Positions 54,472 to 64,000 of a stretch of 64,000 nucleotides of DNA are shown here, one piece after another. Source of the stretch: Alnus glutinosa (taxonomy: Eukaryota; Streptophyta; Magnoliopsida; Fagales; Betulaceae); NCBI RefSeq assembly GCF_958979055.1, contig NC_084897.1, forward strand, positions 24,703,628-24,767,627. The letters run 5' to 3'. A program made the translations under genes and the position numbers. The notes beneath the pieces were generated by a model. The model was not told where the DNA came from. It was given only the letters and a program-made list of their open reading frames with translations, and made no database searches. Position 1 is the first letter of the stretch; each line of letters begins with the position of its first letter.

Positions 54472-55687
54472 GAAAAGGTCTTCGCAGCTCTAAAGCGTCA
54501 AAGCGACTTTGGGGGGGCCGTCTTCCATAAAAATGGTTCAAGCGTCGGCTTTGACAGAAGCATGCTTAATTGTCAATTCAAACGCATTTTTATTGGGGTC
54601 GGATCTTTCTCTTGTTGCATTTTTATTTGACTTTTACTTTCTGATTTTTCTGAGTAATTGTACGGGTAAATTAGCTGTTGATCAAGTCTCTTTTTTTAAA
54701 AAAAAAAAAAAAAAAAAATTATTTAATTAATCCCATGTTTAATGATAATTTTAAAAATAAATTTACTTTTTAATAAACATTTGATGAAAAGTTAATTTAC
54801 ATGTAAAATTACTTAATTTTTCTCTAGTGAAATATTAAATGTTGAGACATGTTATATGCATTAATTAATTAATTTATTTTTGGTTGTAGTTTTTTCTTAT
54901 GTAATTAAAAAAAACCATATCTTTAAAACGTGCGGAAAAGCAATGGTCCAAAAACTTCGACGCTGGCCCATGGAACACATGTAGTCATATATTGGCTCGT
55001 CAAGCACAAGACGGCCACGTGCCCAGAAAAATAGACATTCTTTCGCGAATATCCGCCTTTCTTGCGTGTACATCTTGCACAGCACAGATGAACAGTTCCT
55101 TTTTCTCGAACAAAAAATAATAATAATAAGAAAATTAGAAGCCCGGGAATTTCTGATTTTGCTTTATCACGAGGTAATTTTTTTGAAGTTTTTATTTTTT
55201 AGTTTTGCTTCCATTTGATGCTATTTTGGCGATTTTTATCTCGAATTGACGTGGTGATTATTTTGTTCCTCTTTTTGGGAATTAGTAGTCGGAATCCAAT
55301 ATAGTTTAACAACTTGTGCGACCTCCTTTTTTCCTCGATTGACGAAATTGGGGGTGGGGTTCAATGTGTTTAATTTATGTTTGTAAATTTGGATGTTGAG
55401 CTCCCAAGAATTGACATTTCTAGGGTTTTCTTAGTGCCCCTATTGATATGTTTTAGAAGGTCTAATCTAAGCTGATAGTTTGATGTGCATGGTGTCAATT
55501 CTATAACACATTATATACGTATGTATGTATGTAAGCAGGTTCTTTAGTTGTGAGATTCTCAAAGTCTATCTGGGTTATGGTCCCTTGATCAAAATCAATT
55601 TGTGGTGTAGAGGCTACCTGAAACCAAGTAGTGTTATGATCTTGGGCTACTAATCGTGCATTCTGATCCACTAGTTTCAATCTGGCA
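54472..55687. other. Divergent promoter region of MDP1 and MSL2/3
   Basis: Short MDP1 leader, AT-rich spacer with an A-rich run at about 54697-54718, then the MSL 5' UTR, perhaps with an intron (GAGGTAATTT at 55171). ATGTATGT repeats occur at 55519-55533. No gene or transposon is recognised. Confidence 0.55.
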
Positions 55688-58600
55688 ATGGCTCATGCTG
55701 GTTATTTGCAATTGTCCCATGAATTGGGACTTTGCGGGAATCAGAGGTGCAATAAACAATACAAGGTACTTAATTTCTTTTGTTTCAATTTTTTTTAGTT
55801 CCCTTTTATTTTCAGCAGCTATGTTTTTATTCCTATTCTGAGTTATTTGTTTGTTTACAGAGTGTAATAGGGAGGGGCAAGCTACATTTGTTAAGTGCTA
55901 CTCTTTCATCACGCGTGTCGGTATGATTTTTGGTTTAGTACTTTAGAACCACTTGTCTTTTCTCCCTTCCCATATTGTGTTCCTTTCAGAGCAACCTGAA
56001 GTATGTTGAAGCATGAATCAGTGATGAAGTATCATTGTAATCTAAAACATGGACAAACAAGTAGTGCAATGTTCAGCATGAACGATGCATCTTTCAAGTG
56101 TTAACCAATTTTTATTCTACTTAGAGGTTATTCTGGAAATCGGTGACTCTTATTGCTGACCGGCAATTGTGATCACATGCTAGCATCAAACACTTCTTCT
56201 TCTGTGGATTTTAAACCTTTTGTTCGCTATTATTACCACTCAAATGCCACTTCCATTTCATCATTTTCAAGTGTTAACAAAGGTCTTGCTGTTTTATTAA
56301 ATTCTGGTATATTGATGGCATCTGAGTTTATTTACTATTGAGGTTTAATGGCCTATGCCTGGTAGTGTAATTAGTGTATGTTTTTAGCACCTTGCTGATG
56401 AATTAATTAGTTAGTTTCTATTTGTTAATTTCTAATTCTGAAGTAATTGTACTTTGTTACATCGTGCTGTTTTGTCTGGCCAGATATATGGTATCTTCAA
56501 TGTGTATATCAGAAATTGAATGGAAACCCAGACTCTTATTTGAAAAGCAGAAATGTACCCTATTTCTTCTTGCTAAATTTGATGTTGTGATTGCATGCTA
56601 GCTGTTGCTTTTCCACCCTTAAAATGGTTGCCTAGATGTATTCTAATTGATGCTATTGGCATTGATGAAACTGTAAATAATGTGTAAGAAACTTACGTAT
56701 ATCTGTTCTGTTACAGTTTCAGCGACGGGAATCTTGGAGCTTTTGCCTTTTGGACACTGCATACAGGCCAATACATTCTTTACCTAGCAGATGCAATGCT
56801 TTTAAATGCCGTTCTTTTCTAAGACCAGGCCAACCATTTGAATTCTCTAGTACGAAGACTGTTGCCATGGCATTGACGAGGTAAATTTGCCTTTAATCAA
56901 TTAGCATTCATTCAATAATTATATTGAATTCAATAACTTTCTGCCTTTTTAGTCTTTAGTTTTCTATTGAGTCTATCCTGTAGAGGTACTCAAATTGGAC
57001 TAGTGATTGATTCTGTGGTAAACCAAGTTGGTTACTTTGAATTAGGTTAATTGTTAGTTTAAACTGCACTCAAAGGTAGAAATTCTGTACAGAGCAATTG
57101 TGTCTCCAATTGTAGTCCTTCTAGGATGTAAAATATATCTTTTCTTTTTTTGATAAGTAATAAACTGGTCTTATTATAAGTGTAAGGCGCCCCTAAGTAT
57201 ACCGGAAGTATACAAAAGAAAGCTCTTAGCTAGAAAGCGAAGAAGAAATAGCCCAAAAAAAAGAAAGAAATTCCAACAACCCTAAAAATCCCGAACCCTC
57301 AAACCCAAAACCATCAAAAGACCCCAACCCTACACCATGTGTGCCTTACCTTTCCTACGCCAAGAGGGCGCGCTAAAATCACTGTAGTTAACCATATTCA
57401 AAACTTCCCTCTTACCTTTGGTCTTTGGACTCGCTGCCTTAACTCCTCGATGGAAGTCCTCTTCAATGGCTTCCAAAATTGCCAATTACGGATCCATATC
57501 CTCATCACTGTCCAACTCCCTTGATCATAGTTTCAATTTAATTAGGCTTTTCTGTAAAGATATATGGACCTCTTGCAGTGATGTATATATAAAAAGAATT
57601 GCTCAAACATTTAAGCTAAAGTATGAAAAGATAGATGGATATCGAGTTGGACTCTGATCTTATTTTTGAGTGTCTAACATTGTTTAGAAGGTAATATTAT
57701 CTTCTTTGTGTTCAGGTAGTCTGTCTAAAAAATGTGGTCTTATGTTTCCATCAGGAGTATGTGAAATCAAATCTTGTCATCCCCAATATTTCATGTTTCT
57801 TTTTTATCACTATGTTCTTGTAAATGTAGTAATCATTTAATTTTTGTGTTATGCAGGTCATATAATTTCTTAGAAGGTAGTCCTCTTGCACTTAAGTTGG
57901 TTCCAGCAGTTGGTATTATTATTTTTGCTGTATGGGGTATTGGGCCACTTTTGCGTCAGAGCAGAAATATACTTCTTCATGTATGTGCAATATTTTTAAG
58001 TCTTCATTTTCATGTCATTTACCATGGTACAATCAAATATTCTTTCTGTTTCCTTATTGAGTTGATGCCCTGATAAATATCCTGCAGAAGAATGATAATA
58101 GTTGGAAAAAGAGTAGAACTTATTATGTCATGACCTCGTATCTTCAGCCTTTGCTGCTATGGACGGGAGCAGCACTAATTTGCAGGTGAATCTATCAGGA
58201 CATGTTGAACTAGGAGAACTTTATATTGTTATCGTTGAATACAGGATTTATTTTCCAGATTTACTGCTCACAGTTCTGTTTCTTGCAGAACACTGGATCC
58301 AGTAGTTCTACCTACAGAAGCTAGCCAGGTTGTTAAGCAACGTCTTTTGAATTTTGTGAGATCATTGTCGACTGTACTGGCCTTCGCCTATTGTTTATCA
58401 AGGTGGGTGTAATTTCTACTGGGACTTATTAGGTCGAATAGTGAATTGCAATCACCATTACATGAAATATGTAATGGTTAAGCAGTTCGCATATCCTCAC
58501 TTTCCTTTTTTACTAAAGATATCTTTTTTTACTTCTTTTAAAGTTACGTCAATTCTGCCAGTATTTGTTAATTATTGCTGCTTCATTGGTGCCAATTATC

Positions 58601-61600
58601 AGAGTGTTTACTGGCAGTTGCTTCCATGACAACTAAACCAATAATAATTGTTTTCTGTGCAGCGTGATTCAACAAGCACAGAAATTCTTCATTGAGATTA
58701 ATGACTCTAGTGACACTAGAAATGTAAGTGTGTCAATGCTATATCATAACACTTCTTGCTTTAGTTGTTTAAGTAGATGTATTAGTACTATAGCGGTACA
58801 CTGAAGGGAAAAACTTGGACCGTCAGCCGGTGAAATTAATTAAGAGCATCAGAACTCTAAGTCACCACTTCGTGTATTGTCTTTTTTGGCTATTTGAGTT
58901 GACCTTTATGCTTTTCAAGTTGTACTTCTATTAGATGTCCTATCATTATTTTCTAGCAAGATTGTCTTTTATATTTAGTTAAGCCTCGTAGAAGAGGCAG
59001 AGACGTGCTAGCAATGTGCTTTATAAACTGTAATTACATGTAAGGCAGCAGAGATGTGCTAGCAATATGCTTTATAAACTGTATAGTGTTTTTTTTTTTT
59101 TTTTTCCTGTAAATGTTGCTTTTCTTTTGTATTTCGGGTTTGTTTTATATTATGGGTTTGCATTTCAGTTGTATTTTGGGTTTGTTTTGTATTTGGGTTA
59201 TTTTTCTGCTGTTTTTTGGTTTTGTGGGAGGGCTGTTCGGTTTCCTCGTGGGTTTTGAAGGTTTGTTTGGTTGGGGTGCTTTTGGGCAGCTTTGGTTGTT
59301 CCTTGTGGGCAAAGTTGGGTGTTCCTTGTGGGTTATAGGGTTGGGTGGGTTGTGGGTGCTTCTTGTGGGTTTTAGGATTGGTATTGTGTTTTGAGTTTTA
59401 TTGTATTATGGGGGGTTTTATTGTATCTTGGGTGTTTTTTATGGGGGGTTTCTATTGAATCTTGGGTTTTATTGTATTATGGATAGTTACTTTATATCTT
59501 GGGTGTTTGATGGGGGTATCTTTTGTATCTTGGGTTTTATTGTATTATGAGGGTTACTTTGTATCTTGGTTGTTTGATGGGGGGTTTCTATTGTATCTTA
59601 GGTGTTTGTTGGGGGCTTCTTTTGTATTTTGGGTTTCATGTGGGTTTTGGATGTTGTGGGTATGTAGTTTTTTGTGGGTTTTCTTATGGGCTAGCTGAGT
59701 CGCTCCTGTGTATACTTCATGTGTACTTAGGGGCGCCTTACACTTTTTTAATGAAATTTTCTTACTTATAAAAAAAAAATTACATGTAAGGCATCTCATT
59801 AGCTTTACTGCATCTTAGTAAGGTATCACATTAGCTTTGCTGCACCTTCGATGCTATGTGATCACCCTACTATGCTTAAAATTGTATTGACACTGTTCAA
59901 ATATCATATCACTGTTCATCACACAGACCATAATCACATCTGACATATTTTAATTTCATATCTTCTAGGCCATATTACAGTTGAATATCAATTTCTTGAC
60001 TGATGTGTATATTTTTGGTGTCCTTTTGTCCTACTTAATAAACATAATTAGAGAGACCTTCCGGCAATACATAATGCCATTTCTCTTTATTTTTATTTGA
60101 TTGCTTGAGGTTGTAATTATTTATAATATTACTAGAAAAAATGGATATTCTACAATGAAAATTACTTGCTCTTTGGGCAGATGGGATTCCAATTTGCAGG
60201 AAAAGCTGTGTACTCTGCAGTATGGGTTGCAGCTATCTCATTGTTCATGGAGTTGCTGGGTTTCTCTACCCAGAAATGGTTGACTGCCGGAGGTCTTGGG
60301 ACTGTCTTGTTGACTCTTGCCGGTCGTGAGGTGCAACCCTAATTATTGCCCTTTTTCTTTTTGTAACTATTATTATTAGTAAACTATTTTATTTGTTGCA
60401 AATTTTGATATCTATTTGTTTAATATTTCTAGATATTCACAAATTTCCTTTCAAGTGCTATGATTCATGCAACTCGGCCTTTTGTTCTGAACGAATGGAT
60501 TCAAACTAAGATTGAAGGCTATGAAGTTTCTGGTACTGTTGAGGTTTGTATTTGAATGTGTACCCTAAAGAGGAAGTGGCTACAAGAAAACGACCAATAG
60601 ATAGATAATATTATATCTTTTTTTTTTTTTGATAGGATAGATAATATTATATCTACATACAGATTTTGATGTTTTTCCCATTATTAATGAATACATAGAA
60701 AATTAGTGTATGAACACACTGGTTACATCAGTGATTTGAAATGGCATACTTTATTCAGAAAATTTTCTTTGAATTTTGATAATTTTTATTCCCTACAGCA
60801 TGTGGGTTGGTGGTCACCAACAATTGTGAGAGGTGAAGATCGTGAAGCAGTTCACATTCCGAACCATAAGTTCACAGTGAATGTTGTGAGAAATCTCAGT
60901 CAAAAATCTCATTGGCGTATCAAAACACACCTAGCCATTAGTCACTTGGACGTCAATAAGATCAATGTGAGGAGTAATTTACATTATCTATCCTTTCATA
61001 CATACTATAGTTGCTTTTTTGCTGCGATTGAATTTTTATTTGATTTTTTGTCTATGATTACATTGGTTTGTCTGCTCTTTCCTTGCAGAGTATTGTCGCT
61101 GACATGCGCAAAGTCTTGGCAAAGAATCCACAAGTTGAGCAACAGAGGTTGCACAGAAGAGTGTTTCTGGAAGATGTTAATCCTGAAAACCAGGCTCTTT
61201 TGGTTAGTGCTAAACATCTAAATTATTGTGCAAGTTGATTATTTTTATGTATTGTTTCACTCTTTATTATCTTTTGAGTCTCCACTTTTTTATTAAAACG
61301 GTTTTATGACGAGTATCATCATAGTAATTGAAGTGTTTTGTGTAATCAATTGTATATATTGGCTGTTCTCCTTGTCTAGGTTCCATGAATTTTTTAGCCT
61401 TGTCTTTCTTTGTTGTTATGGATGGCTTTTGAAATCATGCTGCAACCTATAGATTGTGATGTGAATTGAGGGAAGGAAAACAAAAATAGACAGCGAAATG
61501 AGCACTTACTTGAATGAAAATATTTATGAAAGGATTATAATTCTATTTCTTTTGATCGTAGTCAAATTGTCATGCTTTAGATTTACATGGTTATGGTTTT

Positions 61601-64000
61601 TATTTTTATTTTTTTTATTAAGGCTTAATTTGTTTCAATGTCAAACTTTTTCCTAGCTAAAATGTTTTCCTAGCAAAAATTATTTCAATTTGAAATACTT
61701 TTAGACAATGAAAAATGATTTTTTTTTTATATTGTTTAGTTGAGATTCTGACAATAATTTTCTAGTATTTGGTGACACCAAAAATATCTATCTTTAAATC
61801 AATAAACACACAAAATATTGGAAGATGGTAGTGGTTGTGGTTGTGGTGGCAGTACGGAGGAATTTTTTTTTTTTTTTGGAGGGGCCGCGGGGGGTAGATA
61901 AGGAGGTGGTGGCAGGGCGTAGTAGTATTAACGAAATTTTTTTCCAGAAAATAATTTGCGTTGAAAAAAAGGGATCCTCAGCTTTTGCCATGTGATTCAC
62001 TTTCTGAATTGATGGTAGTGCTAGTTGATGTATTTCATATTGTTTCTATGTTCAGTATCACAATTGTTTCTTATATTCACTACATAAGAAACTAGTGAAA
62101 AGGAATCTTATAAGATTGACCAATTAGATTTATGAGAGAAAAATATATGCTTAGTAATAGTGCTTTTTAATATTAAAGTTCTCTGGTATCTTTTTTGTAC
62201 ACATACATGTATAGTTATATGTTTGATATTTAATATTTGTGTTATGTATTTACAGATATTGATATCATGTTTCGTGAAGACTTCACATTTTGAAGAGTAT
62301 CTATGTGTTAAGGTAAGAGAATTTTTCTCCAGCACTGTTTGACCCATGGAGAATTTAGCCTTCTTTGTAGGATTATCAGTGTTTGAATCCATGGTGCAAT
62401 AATAACAGTAGTAATGCAATGTATCTGACAATTCAGCAGAGAGAATTTAAAGCCTATTAGGATTCATAAGTCCTCTTTGAGACCACTGTAATGATTCAGG
62501 GAAAGCGCTAGTCACGTTAGCGCTATCAATCCAAAAGAACTAGTCAAATTGCAATTGGAGCTCCATAGAATCGCTCACAAAGCTCAGTCTCACCCAGTAA
62601 TGAATCAATGTGGGACATAGCACATTTATAATCCACCAAATCAATGTGAGTAATTCATCTTCCCAATGTGAGACAAACTTTCTAGGGTGTCACAATTTCT
62701 CCCCTCAAATTCCTGACGTCCTTGTTAAAGTCCATGCCATGCAGTGCCTCAATGCCACATGGTATTACTAGGTTCTGATACCATTTGTAAAAACCCAGAG
62801 AAAGCGCTAACCACATCTGTGCTATCACTCTAAATGGACTAGTCAAGTTGTAATTGGAGCTCTTTAGAATCACTTATAAAACTCAGTCTCACTTAGTAAA
62901 GAATCAATGTGGAACTTAGCACCCATAGCACTTTTTTAATCCCCACTCATTGTGGGCAATTTATCTTCCCAATGTGGTGAGCAGCACAAAATGTCCTCAG
63001 TCTAATGGTTCATAAGTGAGCCAGATGCATGCTTTTGCTTTTTCATTCTTATGTGAGGTTTGGTTCAATATTCAATGTTGTGTAATAAGGCCACATGTTG
63101 TGTAATAAGAGTGGGCTGGGGCTTATGATCTCAATATATTGTAATGTGTGGGTGCTAGTTGAAGAACGATAAATTATGTCCAATTTTTGGATGAGTATTT
63201 ATAGATAAGCTTACGGGTTACTTCTTTGGGATAGGCCACTACCCAATCACCATGCTTGGAAATGGAAAAAGGCAAGAGTGGAAGGACAGGGGAGGCGCTA
63301 GTGAACTATTCCATTGATTAGGTGGGAGGATGAAGAAGTACGAGGAAATGAGGAGGGATGAGCAATCCCTTTTAGCCACAAAAACTCATCCTCTCAAAGT
63401 TGGACGCATTGGGGGAGAAAGGTGGAGCTTTTAAGAATATAAGAAATCTGTGTGGTCCCCTTCCCATTTTCTTCCAATCTATTGAACCAGATGAGGGAAT
63501 GACGGTCTCCTGCCCTCCCTTAATCCTTCCCAGCCCACCATATCCTGTCCCTCATTTTTTCCATCCCTCTTACCATACAAGTCTAAAGATCTGGCAGGAA
63601 ATCGTGAGAACAATCAGATGAATGAACCAAGCTAATTTATATAATGCATCAAAGAGTTGTTCCTTATTCACCTCATTCCTGTATGCTATGCTGTGCATAA
63701 TTTTTTCTCCCCAAATGGACCTCATTTATTTTGTTAGTTTATGCAATATTTTCACTCTATGCTTCTCTCATACACATACAAACTCTTAATACAACACACG
63801 GTATGATAAATCAGATTTGCGCACATACTTTATGTACGATCTTGCATAGTTTTGTTTTGTTTTTTTCTTCAGTGTAATATTGTGTAGTTGCTCTAACCAA
63901 CACCACGTACCCATCTTGTCCATTTGTGATTCCATTATGCAATTGGTGCCCATTAATGTATATGAATCATAAGAAGGTTTCCTGATGACATCTCTATTTG
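55688..64000 (+). CDS. MSL2/3-like: Plastid mechanosensitive ion channel MSL2/MSL3, 5' part (12 exons seen)
   Basis: Exons: 55688-55765, 55861-55920, 56717-56880, 57857-57980, 58088-58185, 58289-58402, 58663-58723, 60181-60330, 60433-60543, 60799-60966, 61089-61202, 62256-62312; 433 codons, phases closing throughout, no stop. The rest lies beyond the window, since the intron after 62312 runs to the end. The first 75 residues ([20 protein letters not shown]...) look like a plastid transit peptide. Then come membrane segments ([45 protein letters not shown]), the MscS pore helix [20 protein letters not shown], and the cytosolic-side beta domain ([48 protein letters not shown]). MSL2/3 relieve osmotic stress in the plastid inner envelope and affect plastid size and division. 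Introns carry LINE debris and a TRIM. I cannot choose between MSL2 and MSL3. Confidence 0.94.
57135..57530 (-). mobile_element. LINE fragment in MSL intron 3
   Basis: On the plus strand it begins with CTTTTCTTTTTTTTGATAAG, so the 3' tail TTACTTATC plus poly-A is on the minus strand. Upstream on that strand is the 3' UTR word TACTTAGGGGCGCCTTACAC and, before it, a coding remnant ([20 protein letters not shown]... ending [18 protein letters not shown]) that I take as the C-terminus of a plant L1-type open frame. The 5' boundary is uncertain. Confidence 0.7.
59048..59777 (+). mobile_element. LINE-related retroposon in MSL intron 7, 730 bp
   Basis: The 3' end GTACTTAGGGGCGCCTTACAC then AATGAAATTTTCTTACTTAT plus poly-A is the same as in the fragment at 57135-57530. 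AATTACATGTAAGGCA lies on both sides (59032-59047 and 59778-59793). The interior is G/T-rich with repeats like TTGTATCTTGGGT. The first 37 bp copy the DNA just upstream of the insertion (see findings). Confidence 0.8.
60619..60636 (-). mobile_element. Minute retroposed tail in MSL intron 9, 18 bp
   Basis: A poly-T run plus GATAGG sits between two perfect copies of ATAGATAATATTATATCT (60601-60618 and 60637-60654). Read on the minus strand it is CTATC followed by poly-A. Confidence 0.8.
62487..62988 (-). mobile_element. TRIM (terminal-repeat retrotransposon in miniature) fossil in an MSL intron
   Basis: Two direct repeats of about 205 bp (62487-62694 and 62786-62988) flank a 91-bp centre. On the minus strand they start TGTGACA and end in TTACA. 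Next to the upstream repeat is a primer-binding site like TGGTATCAGAACC (initiator tRNA-Met type), and a purine tract GAGGGGAGAAAT precedes the downstream repeat. No coding region and no clear target duplication; the repeats have diverged noticeably, so it is old. Confidence 0.8.

Noticed and set aside
61640-61985. Possible third copy of the TGCTCCGTTT element family in an MSL intron
   Set aside because: Only vague similarity (TTTCCAGAAAATAATTTGCG); no terminal repeats or target duplication found.

Overview
This is nuclear DNA of a eudicot plant, probably a woody rosid. Genes carry many short GT-AG introns, every recognised protein is of a plant family, and the intergenic DNA is AT-rich with many small transposons, LINE debris and (TA)n/(CT)n microsatellites. 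There are no operons, CRISPR arrays or prokaryotic features. I recognised no tRNA or rRNA gene.

Layout, left to right: the 3' end of a U-box/pseudokinase gene, PUB50-like (+, 2-1438); nucleobase-ascorbate transporter NAT11-like, 10 exons (-, 2067-7559); SKIP34-like (-, 13787-14077); ecdysoneless homolog, 5 exons (+, 15963-20179); nicotinamidase NIC1, 5 exons (+, 21689-24477); NETWORKED 2, 2 exons (-, 25688-29479); a small CCI1/CCI2-like protein, 2 coding exons (-, 33680-35027, promoter near 36520); a 1533-residue coiled-coil protein of the At4g38062 type with six in-frame 109-residue repeats (+, 44958-49559); a decayed 3' end of an AP-5 mu gene (+, 51274-52065); magnesium-dependent phosphatase MDP1, 4 exons (-, 52415-54471); and a plastid mechanosensitive channel MSL2/MSL3, 12 exons seen, running off the right edge (+, 55688 onward). 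Exon junctions were read by hand, and coding phase closes across every junction given.

The genes do not form one pathway. They make sense as conserved microsynteny: from memory of Arabidopsis locus numbers, PUB50, ECD and CCI1 are neighbours on chromosome 5, NAT11, CCI2 and At4g38062 on chromosome 4, NIC1 and NET2D on chromosome 2, and NET2A or NET2C lie beside MSL3 or MSL2. The window therefore resembles an unfractionated ancestral block.

Spaces between genes and some introns are full of non-autonomous elements whose target-site duplications (TSDs) I could read: PIF/Harbinger-like MITEs (3-bp TSD), hAT-like (8 bp), Mutator-like (9-11 bp), non-LTR retroposons (10-17 bp), an LTR-bearing TRIM fossil, and four minute retroposed tails of 18-44 bp. 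I saw no convincing undescribed biological system. The strongest candidates for novelty are the recent 327-bp coding repeat expansion, the minute retro-insertions, and the GC-rich palindromic element at 49763-50820.
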